Positions 16,775 to 27,426 of a stretch of DNA of 64,000 nucleotides are shown here, piece by piece. The position numbers and the translations under genes were made by a program. Position 1 is the stretch's first letter; each line of letters begins with the position of its first letter. The notes beneath the pieces are model-generated. The model worked only from the letters and a program-made list of their open reading frames with translations, had not been told where the DNA came from and made no database searches. The stretch comes from Flavihumibacter sp. ZG627 (GTDB lineage Bacteria > Bacteroidota > Bacteroidia > Chitinophagales > Chitinophagaceae): assembly GCF_000814325.1 (NCBI RefSeq), contig NZ_JPHF01000001.1, positions 496,001-560,000 of the forward strand, given 5' to 3'.

Positions 16775-18046
16775 ATGAAAATAAAATTCACCAAACAGGA
16801 ATGGTCAACTGCTCTCTATGCGGCACTGGTAGCCTTCTGTTTATATACCTGCCTGTTCTCATTTCGAAAAGCATTTAACGTAGCGGCTTACAGCGGTCAC
16901 TCTCTCTTTGGCCTTGATTACAAGATTGTGCTCGTCATCACCCAGGTAATGGGTTATATGGCAAGTAAGTTTTACGGTATCCGTTTTATCGCTGAAATGA
17001 AAAGGATCGGACGCGGACAATTGATCCTGATACTCACCGGTATTTCCTGGTTCTCCTGGTTGGCGTTTGCATTGCTTCCGGCTCCTTATAATTTCTGGTG
17101 CCTCTTTTTCAATGGTTTTCCGCTAGGTATGCTCTGGGGCATCGTATTCTCTTATGTTGAAGGCCGTCGCATGACCGACCTTATTAGTGCGGCCCTTGCT
17201 GTGAGTTTCATATTCGGATCCGGATTGTCCAAATCTGTTGCTGCATTTACCATGAGCACCTGGCAGGTCAGTGAATATTGGATGCCCTTTATAACAGGCG
17301 CTATTTTCGCTGGTCCGTTATTGTTATTTGTTTACCTGGTAGAAAAACTCCCGCCACCCACAGAGAAAGACGTCGCCCATCGTACTATGCGACTTCCAAT
17401 GAAAAAAGAAGATAGGAGAAAATTACTGCGTGAGTATGGAACCGGTCTTTTTTTTCTTATAATGGTTTATATTCTTGTGACCATCCTGCGCGAAGTTCGT
17501 GACAGTTTCATGGCCGATATGTGGCGCGAATCAGGTGATGTTTTCAATAGCTCAGTGTTTGCGCAAACGGAAACTATCATCTCACTGGTGATGCTCCTGA
17601 TAATCGCTTCAATGGTTATGGTTCGTAATAACAAGAGGGCCTTCAACATCACACATCTTATTATGGCCGTAGGCTTCCTGCTTAGCCTGTTGATGACGCT
17701 GGCTTATAAACAGCAGATCATTAACACATGGTGGTGGATGCTCAGTGTTGGGATGGGCCTCTACCTTGTTTATATTCCTTTCAACAGTATCCTCTTTGAA
17801 AGATTCATCGCGAGTTTTCGGATAAGCGGAAACGTTGGATTCCTGATTTATCTTGCCGATGCCTTCGGATATCTCGGCAGTGTGGCTGTTCTACTCAGTA
17901 AAACTGTGCTTCAGATCGAACTTAGCTGGCTGCAGTTTTATACCAACCTGGTGATGATCACGGGAGTGAGCGGACTGCTGGCCACACTTATTTCGATCCG
18001 ATTCTTCAACAAAAAGCCGGTGCAGAAGCAGGCCGATTTATCTTAA
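16775..18046 (+). CDS. DUF5690 family (MFS-like) membrane protein
   Basis: The open frame starts at 16640, but that region contains a promoter and terminator; the ATG at 16775 (MKIKFTKQEWSTALYAA) fits the family and gives 423 residues. The protein has about twelve hydrophobic segments in an MFS-like arrangement and a cytoplasmic middle loop (RLPMKKEDRRKLLREYG). It matches what I know of DUF5690, a Bacteroidota-restricted transporter-like family with no assigned substrate. The segment ILREVRDSFMADMWRE is strikingly charged and probably faces the cytoplasm. A gamma-glutamyltransferase-family gene follows after 21 bases, possibly in the same transcript. Expression may be controlled by the leader terminator. 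Confidence 0.75.
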   Translation: MKIKFTKQEWSTALYAALVAFCLYTCLFSFRKAFNVAAYSGHSLFGLDYKIVLVITQVMGYMASKFYGIRFIAEMKRIGRGQLILILTGISWFSWLAFALLPAPYNFWCLFFNGFPLGMLWGIVFSYVEGRRMTDLISAALAVSFIFGSGLSKSVAAFTMSTWQVSEYWMPFITGAIFAGPLLLFVYLVEKLPPPTEKDVAHRTMRLPMKKEDRRKLLREYGTGLFFLIMVYILVTILREVRDSFMADMWRESGDVFNSSVFAQTETIISLVMLLIIASMVMVRNNKRAFNITHLIMAVGFLLSLLMTLAYKQQIINTWWWMLSVGMGLYLVYIPFNSILFERFIASFRISGNVGFLIYLADAFGYLGSVAVLLSKTVLQIELSWLQFYTNLVMITGVSGLLATLISIRFFNKKPVQKQADLS

Positions 18047-18067
18047 CTTCCTACAAACAATATTTTA

Positions 18068-19981
18068 ATGAAAAGACTCCTGGTTACGCTCGTATTATTA
18101 GCAACATTATTTTCAGCAGGTGCCCAAACCCAAAAGCCCGTACTGCACGGCAAAAACTGGATGGCAATTACCGGAAAACCGCTGGCTGCCACAGCAGGTG
18201 CAATGATATTCCAACAGGGTGGTAATGCAGTGGATGCCGCCTGCGCCATGCTGGCCGCTACCTGTACAATGTGGGATGTACTGAGCTGGGGTGGTGAAAC
18301 CCAGGCGCTGATCTTTAACCCGAAAACAGGAAAGGTCATTGCCATCAATGCATTGGGTGTGGCTCCAACAGGTGCTACCTCCGCTTTCTTCCATGAAAAA
18401 GGAATGGAATTTCCCCCGCAGTACGGACCACTTGCCGCAACTACTCCCGGCACCGTGGGAGGGCTTTGCCTTATGCTCGCCAACTATGGCACAATGACCT
18501 TGGAGCAGGTGTTGAAACCTGCAATGGAACTTGCTGCTGGTTATCCCATCGAAGCCCAGACCGCCAATCAAATGGAAAGAGGGAAGGAAATGATCCGCCA
18601 ATGGCCATATAGCAAAGCCGTTTTCCTTCCTCATACCGGAGAAAAAAGAGAGGCACCCGCGGCAGGTGAAATATTTGTGCAAAAAGACCTTCTCGAAACG
18701 CTTCGTAAAATGGTGGAAGCAGAACGTTCGGCCCTTAAGCGTAAAATGAATCGCAAAGATGCCATCATGGCTGCCAACGACCGCTTCTATAAGGGCGATA
18801 TCGCTACAGAATTTGTGCGGGGAGCCCAGGAGCAGGGTGGCCTTATTACACTCCAGGATCTCGCCAACTGGAAAGCTATAGAAGAGGAACCCATGAAAGT
18901 GTCTTATAAAGGAATTGATGTTTACAAATTACAACAATGGACCCAGGGCCCCATGCTGCTTCAGGCCCTCAATATCCTGGAGAATTTCGACCTGAAATCT
19001 ATGGGTTATAATAGTGCCCGATATATTCATACCATTTACCAGGCTATGAACCTGGCCTTCGCCGACCGCGATTTCTACTATGGCGACCCCTATTTCCCCC
19101 CGGCTGAACCTATGAAAGGCTTACTTAGTAAAGATTATGCTCGAATGAGGGCTGCCCAAGTCAGTAATGACAGAAATATGGCCCAGGCATCGCCCGGAGA
19201 TCCCTATCCCTTTCAGGGAGGCACCAACCCATATCGGGAAATGCTTAAGAAAAGAGGTTTTTCACTGGATACGACCAGCACAAACAGGCCAGCGGGTTTT
19301 ATGCCCGCGCATGATAATCGTACCGGCGCAACAAATGCTGCTGAAAGTCTGCCCCTTGACAGCGCCTATATGGAACGCCTCTGGGCCGGTACCACATCAG
19401 TGGAAGCGGCCGATAAAGATGGTTGGGTTGTATCCATCACACCCAGTGGTGGCTGGCTTCCCGCAACAATTGCAGGTAAAACAGGAGTGGGGATGAGCCA
19501 GCGCCTCCAGAGCTTTGTTCTCGATTCAACCCTCAATCCGTTCAATGTTATTGAACCCGGTAAAAGACCCCGCGTTACACTTACACCATCCATGGCCCTG
19601 AAAGATGGCAAACCCTTTCTCTCCTTTGCCGTTCAGGGGGGTGATACACAAGACCAGAACCTCCTTCAGTTTTTCCTGAACATGGTGGAGTTCGGAATGA
19701 ACGTTCAGGAAGCTGCTGAAGCTGCTAACATTAACAGTAATCAGCTTTGGCTATCTCTGGGCGGTGAAAAAACTGCCGACCGAAAGCCCCGTGCAGGCAG
19801 CATCCTCCTTCACGACAATACCCCTGTTTGGGTTCAGCAGGAATTAAGAAGAATGGGTTATTCCATATCACTCGACGACAGAACAAGTGGTCCTATCAAT
19901 GCTATTTACTTCGATTGGAAACATAATAGTTTCTGGGGGGGAAGTAGTAATCATGGGGAAGACTATGGAATTGGTTGGTGA
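18068..19981 (+). CDS. Gamma-glutamyltransferase-family Ntn hydrolase, exported
   Basis: The 637-residue protein has a signal peptide (LLVTLVLLATLFSAGAQ), so it acts in the periplasm. Family members self-cleave before a Thr that becomes the nucleophile. Here GTTSVEAAD places that Thr at about residue 442 (codon at 19391), leaving a ~440-residue large and ~195-residue small subunit. The classical enzyme has TTHxS at this point and a Ser-Ser pair in KRPLSSMSP; here these read TTSVE and KRPRVTLTP, and a later QGGDTQDQ replaces the usual GSPGG. The protein is therefore closer to the YwrD/HpxW-type branch, and glutathione hydrolysis should not be assumed. Its 3' end overlaps the convergent kinase gene by 19 bases. 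Confidence 0.82.
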   Translation: MKRLLVTLVLLATLFSAGAQTQKPVLHGKNWMAITGKPLAATAGAMIFQQGGNAVDAACAMLAATCTMWDVLSWGGETQALIFNPKTGKVIAINALGVAPTGATSAFFHEKGMEFPPQYGPLAATTPGTVGGLCLMLANYGTMTLEQVLKPAMELAAGYPIEAQTANQMERGKEMIRQWPYSKAVFLPHTGEKREAPAAGEIFVQKDLLETLRKMVEAERSALKRKMNRKDAIMAANDRFYKGDIATEFVRGAQEQGGLITLQDLANWKAIEEEPMKVSYKGIDVYKLQQWTQGPMLLQALNILENFDLKSMGYNSARYIHTIYQAMNLAFADRDFYYGDPYFPPAEPMKGLLSKDYARMRAAQVSNDRNMAQASPGDPYPFQGGTNPYREMLKKRGFSLDTTSTNRPAGFMPAHDNRTGATNAAESLPLDSAYMERLWAGTTSVEAADKDGWVVSITPSGGWLPATIAGKTGVGMSQRLQSFVLDSTLNPFNVIEPGKRPRVTLTPSMALKDGKPFLSFAVQGGDTQDQNLLQFFLNMVEFGMNVQEAAEAANINSNQLWLSLGGEKTADRKPRAGSILLHDNTPVWVQQELRRMGYSISLDDRTSGPINAIYFDWKHNSFWGGSSNHGEDYGIGW

Positions 19982-21054
19982 GTATTAGTATTGCGATTTC
20001 CTTCCTCTTCCCGGATGGATGATAACGTGAAACCGATTGTGGTTCCCACATCCGTTTTGCTACGTACATGCATGGATTCTCCATGTGCTTCAATTATATG
20101 TTTACAGATCGCCAGGCCAAGCCCGGTGCCGCCCTTATCGCGGCTCCGGGCTTTATCTGTACGGTAAAACCTTTCAAAGATCCTTGGCAGATGCTCTTCT
20201 TCAATGCCGATACCATCATCACTGATCTCTATTAAAACCTTAAACTCATCCGTTGTATATACACTGGCAATTACAGACCCCCCAGCCTTACTGTATTTGG
20301 CGCTGTTTTCTATCAGGTTAATCAAAACCTGACGGATCTTTTCCTTATCGGCAAATACATAGGTTGGACCCTCACATCCTTTTTTAATACTGACGGATAC
20401 CTGTTTTGTTACCAGATTGAGTGATAAGGATTCTATAACCTCCCTTATGAGGGTCTGGATGATGAAATATTGCTTGTATAGTATCTGTTCTCCACTCTCC
20501 AGCCGACTGATTTCATCAAGGTCATTCATCAGGTTCACCAATCTATCTACATTTCGGGAGGTGTTCTGAAGGAATTTTTTCCTCACATCGGGATTGTCCA
20601 TAGCCCCACTCAGAAGGGTATCAACATATCCCTGGATGGCAAAGATCGGAGTCTTGAATTCATGTGCCAGGTTCTGTAAAAACTCTTTTCGGAATGCTTC
20701 ATTTTTACGAAGTAACTCAATCTCTCCCTCTCTCTGTTCGGCCCATTGTTCCACATCCTCCTTTACCTCATCAATACTTTTTTGCGGGAGGATATATTTA
20801 TTATAAAACTCTTCCCGTTTGGATGCCTTGGTCTGGTAAATGAATTTGTAGATCAGCTTTATCCGGCGATATATAAATTGTTGCAGGAAATAAAAGATCA
20901 GCAGGTACGAAACGAGGAACAAAACCAGAAAAGAACCCATGGCTATTGTCCAGTTTTTTACCAGCACAAGATTGGCTAGTGCCACCAGCAGCGAAATAGC
21001 AAAAGCCAGCACGGCTGACACCTGGCGGGGAGAAAGACTCTTGAAATTGAACAT
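19963..21054 (-). CDS. Sensor histidine kinase (PhoR-like)
   Basis: This is a 363-residue inner-membrane histidine kinase. Two hydrophobic segments at the N-terminus (~residues 12-60) enclose almost no periplasmic domain. A linker follows, then the phosphoacceptor motif AHEFKTPIFAIQGY, the ATP-binding N box (NLIENSAKYSK), G1 box (ISDDGIGIEEEHL), F box and G2 box (GGTGLGLAICKHI). The lack of a large sensor domain is typical of PhoR-type kinases, which sense through partner proteins. It follows the response regulator gene (37 bases apart) on the same strand. Assignment to phosphate control rests on the neighbouring genes and the Pho-box-like arrays. Confidence 0.88.
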   Translation of the reverse strand: MFNFKSLSPRQVSAVLAFAISLLVALANLVLVKNWTIAMGSFLVLFLVSYLLIFYFLQQFIYRRIKLIYKFIYQTKASKREEFYNKYILPQKSIDEVKEDVEQWAEQREGEIELLRKNEAFRKEFLQNLAHEFKTPIFAIQGYVDTLLSGAMDNPDVRKKFLQNTSRNVDRLVNLMNDLDEISRLESGEQILYKQYFIIQTLIREVIESLSLNLVTKQVSVSIKKGCEGPTYVFADKEKIRQVLINLIENSAKYSKAGGSVIASVYTTDEFKVLIEISDDGIGIEEEHLPRIFERFYRTDKARSRDKGGTGLGLAICKHIIEAHGESMHVRSKTDVGTTIGFTLSSIREEEGNRNTNTHQPIP

Positions 21055-21091
21055 GATACGAATTTAAGCCGAAAGCATCGCTTGCGCCCAG

Positions 21092-21781
21092 CTAGAGATC
21101 AAACTTATAACCCACGCCTTTTACCGTGGTAATGCAGTCGAGGCCCAGCTTCTGCCTGATCTTACGGATATGAACATCAATTGTTCGGTCACCTACAATA
21201 ACATCATTTCCCCAAACCTGGTTAAGGATCTCGTTTCGCAGAAATACCCTGCCCGGCCGGGACGCCAAAAGGTAAAGGAGTTCAAATTCTTTTTTAGCAA
21301 GACTAACTTCATTGTTATCCACTTCAACAATGAATTTCACCGGATCAATCACCACATTGCCCACAGTCAGAATTCCGTTGGAACCAGCTTCTTCTTTTTT
21401 TCCCACCCTGCGAAACAATGCATTTACCCTGCTGAGCAGGAGCTTTGGACTAATGGGCTTGTTCACATAGTCATCGGCTCCGGTGTCGAAACCGCGTACC
21501 TGTGAACTTTCGTCGTTCAATGCGGTAAGGAAAATTATTAGCGTATCCTTGAAAGCTGGTTGTGTTCTAAGTATGGAGCATACTTCGGTACCCGTTTTCC
21601 GGGGCATCATTATGTCAAGAATGATCAGGTCGGGATTCACCTGTTTTGCCCTTTGTAATGCCTCATCTCCATCCTTGGCAGTATAAACTGTATAACCCTC
21701 GGCCTGAAGATTGTATTGTATGATCTCCAGGATATCGGGTTCATCGTCGGCGATCAGGATTTTTTTCCCCTTGGTGTCCAT
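21092..21781 (-). CDS. Response regulator transcription factor, OmpR/PhoB family
   Basis: The protein has an N-terminal receiver domain (IADDEPDILEIIQY with the acidic pair, phospho-acceptor Asp in DLIILDIMMPRKTG, Lys in DDYVNKPISP) and a C-terminal winged helix (RVFLRNEILNQVWGND, then RTIDVHIRKIRQKLG and GVGYKF). The frame opens at a TTG (21787); I chose the ATG at 21781, giving 229 residues. A minus-strand TAACTTTG box at 21798-21805 precedes it. Members of this subfamily bind tandem 11-bp repeats, which fits the arrays found at 12282 and 46935. The adjacent histidine kinase is its probable partner. Confidence 0.9.
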   Translation of the reverse strand: MDTKGKKILIADDEPDILEIIQYNLQAEGYTVYTAKDGDEALQRAKQVNPDLIILDIMMPRKTGTEVCSILRTQPAFKDTLIIFLTALNDESSQVRGFDTGADDYVNKPISPKLLLSRVNALFRRVGKKEEAGSNGILTVGNVVIDPVKFIVEVDNNEVSLAKKEFELLYLLASRPGRVFLRNEILNQVWGNDVIVGDRTIDVHIRKIRQKLGLDCITTVKGVGYKFDL

Positions 21782-21797
21782 TAACAATTTATTTACG

Positions 21798-21805
21798 CAA
21801 AGTTA
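21798..21805 (-). promoter_or_regulatory. Predicted -7 box (TAACTTTG) of the response regulator gene
   Basis: Reading the minus strand gives TAACTTTG, a full TAnnTTTG match 17-24 bases before the ATG at 21781. The leader would be about 10 bases. Confidence 0.5.
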
Positions 21806-21899
21806 ACCCTCGGGGCTGAGGGGGCGATGTTATGCTGATTATGAAATTGTTAAGGGCAATTTTAAGGTTAACACAACGTTATCCCTTTATCCAATGGTG

Positions 21900-21907
21900 T
21901 AATTTTG
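21900..21907 (+). promoter_or_regulatory. Predicted -7 box (TAATTTTG) of the caspase-like protein gene
   Basis: TAATTTTG matches TAnnTTTG. The inferred start site near 21914 lies after the first in-frame ATG-like start at 21905, supporting translation from 21926. TAACA at 21869 and TATCC at 21880 upstream are 11 bp apart but are not in the 9-bp register seen at the other arrays. Confidence 0.45.
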
Positions 21908-21925
21908 AACATAAGGCCTAAGGCT

Positions 21926-24124
21926 ATGAATAAACTGCTACCCTTTTTACTGATTATTGCTGCATCAGTAGCGAAAGCACAAACCATTGCTCCCCTCTAT
22001 TCAATCGACAGGAGCAGGGTGCTTTTCCATGACAATATTGATAAGGAGCAGAAAAAGCTCTTTATACAACCCGGCAGTCATGTAAGGGGCTATATCCCTC
22101 TTTCAAAAGACGAAGCTTTCAATGCGCAGGTCCGTTTCGCAATGCTTGATAAGGTAGATGAATTGCAGCAATCCATTGAATTGGATACCCTCCTCAAAGA
22201 CAATGAAAAGATCAAATACCTTAAAGGACTCGAAATAATGACCCGCCAGATCGGTTTGGGTACCCGATCGAGGTCTTTTTCTGCAGCACTGGCTCCTGAA
22301 ACGGTTAATGCTTATGCTGCCGCACTTGAACTTGACCGGGAGAATAAAGGTATTGACCCCGTGGTAAGAGATGCACATTACTGGGCCGGTAAAATACTCG
22401 TTGATTGCTTTAGCTATCCTGAGAACAAGGGTATCCCCGCAAGCAAGTCGATCCTTCAGGTAAAATATCTCCAGCTCTATCCTGAAAGGACAATGCCCTT
22501 CCTGAAAACAAATTTTTCCTATCCGACCCGTGATAGCCTGATTGCTGCTGAAGCCCGGCGTGACCCCCGGAAGGTATATGATTATGCGGCCGCCAATGAT
22601 GCGCTGGCCAGGTATATCCGTATCCATCCCGATCCGGTGGTGAAGGTGATTGCAGAAATGGCTTCAAGCAGGAGTGGTCAGCTTTACTTCCCTTTTATTG
22701 ATGATATCTACCGGGGCAAAATGACCTTCGATGAAATAGACAAGGTGAAAAACAATGATCTTGAATATTATAAGCTCATGGTCAAAACCCGCATGCACCA
22801 TACTTCCCGGATGCTGTCAAAAGATACCCCCATGGAGCGCAAAGCCCTGGTGGAAAGAATGGATAACAAGGCTCGCCAGTATTTTATCAGCAAGATCAAT
22901 GGGCTGCACAGCGCCTCTGATGCAGTGAGGTTTAAGATCCTGGAACCACTGGCGCCACATGAGCTTTATTACCTCTGTGTATTGGGTGAAGATGAAATTT
23001 ATACATCCAGCTACCGCGGTGTGTTCAAGAGGATCATCCAGCGACTTAAAGGAGTTCCCACCGATAGCCTGTTCATGACCATGAACTTCGACTATTTCAG
23101 GAAGTTCATCAAAATGGCCGCTGCTTACAATGAGCTTGATACCCTTCTTAAGCTTATGCCCGATTCAAATGCAACCGTGCTCATGAAATCGTTCATGTTC
23201 GGACTTGAGAAAACAACGGATATGAACAACGTAGAAGACGCCGTTGACGTTGCGGATGCCTATAGCTCCATCTTTGAAAAAAATAAAGTGCTTGCTGCCA
23301 ATATGCTGGAAGAGGCCAGATGGAACTATGACAGGGCTCAACGTAACGGTGACCCTAACGGTCAGAAAGTTTATTTCATAGAGAAGACCCTTTTTGAATC
23401 GGCCGACGCCAGCGCAAATATTGACCTCTCCAAAGCGCTTGGTATCCCTCCCGTTTATACCGTTGATTATAATCGCCTGGCTGATTCATCCGGACGTATC
23501 ATCCAGCAGGTTTTCTTTTATGGGGATGATGATAAAGATGGACAAATGTCTTATGCCAACTTCATGAGAATGTTTAGGGGGAAAGACGACTGGAGCATTA
23601 CTGAAAATGCGGATTTTGTAACAATAAAGAATACAAAGGGGAAACCAGTATGGATATTCGCCAATAAACCTCTTTACGGTGAAGATGATCCGGATACAAA
23701 AGCCCAGGAAAAGCTCCGTGCTTACCTCGACAAAGAAGGTCTGGAACCTACTATATTCATCCATCGCGGACATAGCTACCATGTGAAATCATCACTTGGT
23801 CAAATAACACCTTCGGCCCGTATTGTGATATTGGGTTCCTGCGGCGGATACAATAACCTTAATGATGTTCTCACCATAAGCTCAGATGCGCATATCATTT
23901 CTTCCAAGCAGATCGGTACGCGCACAGTTAATGAACCGATACTGAACGCCATCAATACCAATCTGAGAAATGGACAGAATATTGAATGGATGCCCATGTG
24001 GAACGACCTTTCCAAATTGTTCAGTGGTGAGTCTAAGGAAAGGTTCGATGACTATATACCGCCTTACAAAAATCTCGGTGCTATCTTCATTAAGGCTTAC
24101 AGGGGCGTGGAAGAAGAAGAGTAA
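21926..24124 (+). CDS. Large exported protein with a C-terminal caspase/gingipain-like His-Cys domain
   Basis: I recognise no named family for the whole protein. From the ATG at 21926 it has 732 residues with a signal peptide (LLPFLLIIAASVAKAQ). The first ~500 residues look helical and repeat-like without a clear motif. The C-terminal ~200 residues have the hallmarks of a clan CD (caspase/gingipain/CHAT-like) fold: an opening strand VFFYGDDDKDG, a strand ending in FIHRGHSYH (His613/His616) and a strand ending in VILGSCGGYN (Cys639). His and Cys at the ends of successive hydrophobic strands are the catalytic dyad of that clan. It follows the divergent PhoBR-like pair. Protease activity is predicted, not shown. 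Confidence 0.65.
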   Translation: MNKLLPFLLIIAASVAKAQTIAPLYSIDRSRVLFHDNIDKEQKKLFIQPGSHVRGYIPLSKDEAFNAQVRFAMLDKVDELQQSIELDTLLKDNEKIKYLKGLEIMTRQIGLGTRSRSFSAALAPETVNAYAAALELDRENKGIDPVVRDAHYWAGKILVDCFSYPENKGIPASKSILQVKYLQLYPERTMPFLKTNFSYPTRDSLIAAEARRDPRKVYDYAAANDALARYIRIHPDPVVKVIAEMASSRSGQLYFPFIDDIYRGKMTFDEIDKVKNNDLEYYKLMVKTRMHHTSRMLSKDTPMERKALVERMDNKARQYFISKINGLHSASDAVRFKILEPLAPHELYYLCVLGEDEIYTSSYRGVFKRIIQRLKGVPTDSLFMTMNFDYFRKFIKMAAAYNELDTLLKLMPDSNATVLMKSFMFGLEKTTDMNNVEDAVDVADAYSSIFEKNKVLAANMLEEARWNYDRAQRNGDPNGQKVYFIEKTLFESADASANIDLSKALGIPPVYTVDYNRLADSSGRIIQQVFFYGDDDKDGQMSYANFMRMFRGKDDWSITENADFVTIKNTKGKPVWIFANKPLYGEDDPDTKAQEKLRAYLDKEGLEPTIFIHRGHSYHVKSSLGQITPSARIVILGSCGGYNNLNDVLTISSDAHIISSKQIGTRTVNEPILNAINTNLRNGQNIEWMPMWNDLSKLFSGESKERFDDYIPPYKNLGAIFIKAYRGVEEEE

Positions 24125-24147
24125 GTTTCTTACCGTTTACTGTTTCC

Positions 24148-24155
24148 TATATTTG
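24148..24155 (+). promoter_or_regulatory. Predicted -7 box (TATATTTG) abutting the ABC transporter start
   Basis: TATATTTG ends only 4 bases before the ATG at 24160. A TTTC at 24126-24129 lies 18 bases upstream as a possible -33 element. The transcript would start at or next to the start codon. Confidence 0.5.
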
Positions 24156-24159
24156 CCGG

Positions 24160-25938
24160 ATGTCATCTACCGCCGCAAAGAAGATATTTGATGTTGCCTT
24201 GTTGAAACGCGTATTTCAACTGGCTGCACCTTATAAAAAGAAGGTATTCCTTTCACTGGCTCTGGCAATTTTGCTGGCATTATTGTCGCCCGTAAGACCC
24301 TACCTCATTCAGATCACGGTAAATGATTATATCCGTAATGGAATGCTCGATTGGGTGATCCGGATAACCATTATCCAGGCGGCCTTCCTGCTTGTGGAGA
24401 CAATATTCAGGTTTTTATTTTCTTTCACAACGGCATGGCTTGGACAATCAGTTGTTAAAGACCTCCGGATAACAGTTTTTAACCGCGTTATAAGGTTAAA
24501 TCTTTCCCAGTTCGACAGGACCCCGATTGGTACCCTCACCACCCGTACCATCAATGATATTGAATCGATCAATGATATTTTTGCTGATGGTCTCATTCCC
24601 ATCATCGCTGATCTTCTTTCCATTATATCTATTCTTGCCGTTATGTTCTGGGTCGATTGGAAGCTTGCCCTGATTGCGCTGGCACCATTCCCCTTCCTTA
24701 TACTTGCTACCTATATATTCAAGGAAAGCGTCAACCGCTCCTTTATAAGGGTGCGAAATGCCGTAGCTGCACTTAATGCCTTTGTTCAGGAGCATTTGAC
24801 CGGCATCCAGGTTGTACAGGCTTTTGCCGCGGAAGAGAGAGAGTATAAAAAATTCAAAAAGATAAACGCTGAACATCGTAGTGCCAATGTGCGCGCCATT
24901 TTCGCTTATTCAGTTTTTTTTCCCGTGGTGGAAATAGTTCTGGCAGTATCTACCGGGCTACTGGTTTGGTGGGGTGCCAGCAAGGCAATGCAATTGCCAG
25001 AATCGGAAGCAGCTGAAATGGCGGGGAAAATGATCGCCTTTATCCTCTATCTCAACCTCTTATTCCGCCCCCTCCGGGTTATAGCCGATAAATTCAATGT
25101 GCTGCAGATGGGTATGGTAGCCAGCGAAAGGGTTTTCAAGGTGATAGATAATGATGATTATATAAAAAATGAGGGCAGCTTCGCCCCAAAAAAAGTTAAT
25201 GGTAAAATAGAATTCGACCATGTATGGTTTGCTTATAATGAGGAGCGGTATGTGCTTCGCGACCTCCATTTTACTGTTCAACCCGGCGAAACTGTAGCAT
25301 TGGTTGGACATACCGGTAGCGGAAAAACTTCTATTATAAGTCTCATAAACCGACTTTATCATATTCAGAAAGGCCAGATCTGTATTGACAGTGTAAACAT
25401 TGAAGATTATTCCCTCGATTCACTTCGTGCCCAAACGGGGGTGGTTCTACAGGACGTCTTTCTTTTTTCCGGATCCGTGATGGACAATATTACCCTGCGT
25501 AATCCGGAAATTAGTCGCGAGCAGGTTATCAGGGCCGCCCAACTGATAGGAATGCATGATTTCATTATGGAATTACCCGGTGGCTATGACTATAAAGTTA
25601 TGGAGAGGGGTAGTACCCTTTCATTAGGACAGCGGCAATTGCTGTCGTTTATACGGGCATTGCTCTATGACCCCAGTATACTGATCCTCGATGAGGCAAC
25701 TTCCAGCGTGGATACTGAAAGCGAAAAACTTATCCAGCATGCCATTGAAACCCTCATCTCCGGCAGAACGGCCATCGTAATTGCCCACCGTCTGAGCACT
25801 ATCCGTAAGGCAGATAAGATCATTGTGCTCGATAAAGGTGAGGTAAGGGAGATAGGTAACCATGAAGAACTGATGCAGAAAGGAGGTTATTACCATTCCC
25901 TCTATGAAAGCCAGTTTATGAAGGCTATCCAGGATTGA
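24160..25938 (+). CDS. ABC transporter, fused permease and ATP-binding protein (exporter type)
   Basis: This is a 592-residue half-transporter of the MsbA/multidrug exporter type that works as a dimer in the inner membrane. An N-terminal six-helix transmembrane domain (~residues 20-320) is followed by a nucleotide-binding domain with Walker A GHTGSGKTS, Q-loop VLQDVFLFSG, signature LSLGQRQL (in place of the usual LSGGQ), Walker B ILILDEATS and switch His in IAHRLSTI. The second signature residue is Ser, giving LSLGQ, a known variant. The substrate cannot be told from sequence; lipids or drugs are usual. The ATP synthase genes begin 77 bases downstream with their own promoter. Confidence 0.93.
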   Translation: MSSTAAKKIFDVALLKRVFQLAAPYKKKVFLSLALAILLALLSPVRPYLIQITVNDYIRNGMLDWVIRITIIQAAFLLVETIFRFLFSFTTAWLGQSVVKDLRITVFNRVIRLNLSQFDRTPIGTLTTRTINDIESINDIFADGLIPIIADLLSIISILAVMFWVDWKLALIALAPFPFLILATYIFKESVNRSFIRVRNAVAALNAFVQEHLTGIQVVQAFAAEEREYKKFKKINAEHRSANVRAIFAYSVFFPVVEIVLAVSTGLLVWWGASKAMQLPESEAAEMAGKMIAFILYLNLLFRPLRVIADKFNVLQMGMVASERVFKVIDNDDYIKNEGSFAPKKVNGKIEFDHVWFAYNEERYVLRDLHFTVQPGETVALVGHTGSGKTSIISLINRLYHIQKGQICIDSVNIEDYSLDSLRAQTGVVLQDVFLFSGSVMDNITLRNPEISREQVIRAAQLIGMHDFIMELPGGYDYKVMERGSTLSLGQRQLLSFIRALLYDPSILILDEATSSVDTESEKLIQHAIETLISGRTAIVIAHRLSTIRKADKIIVLDKGEVREIGNHEELMQKGGYYHSLYESQFMKAIQD

Positions 25939-25988
25939 TGAATCCAAACAATTTCCCTGAGATTTTTCTACATTCAACCACTCCTCCC

Positions 25989-25996
25989 TATCTTTG
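25989..25996 (+). promoter_or_regulatory. Predicted -7 box (TATCTTTG) of the atp operon
   Basis: TATCTTTG matches TAnnTTTG exactly, with TTTC at 25965-25968 twenty bases upstream. The expected start near 26003 lies after the upstream ATG at 25935, supporting translation of atpB from 26016. Confidence 0.55.
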
Positions 25997-26015
25997 CGCA
26001 AAATTTAGGATCGGC

Positions 26016-27409
<1,394 letters not shown>

Positions 27410-27426
27410 TCCACCTTAAAAAAGTG

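Noticed and set aside
19963-19981. Frameshift or fusion at the ggt-family/kinase overlap
   Set aside because: The two genes converge and both have intact C-termini. A 19-base tail-to-tail overlap is normal.
21869-21907. Pho-box-like array before the caspase-like gene
   Set aside because: TAACA at 21869 and TATCC at 21880 are 11 bp apart, but the gap to the -7 box is 15 and not 9 bp, and there are no other units. It is too weak to claim.
22103-22627. Minus-strand 174-codon open frame inside the caspase-like protein gene
   Set aside because: It is a shadow of the plus-strand gene, which has a signal peptide, promoter and conserved motifs.
25935-26015. N-terminal extension of AtpB from the ATG at 25935
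   Set aside because: A TAnnTTTG box lies at 25989-25996, downstream of that ATG, and the signal-peptide-like start at 26016 is typical for the family.
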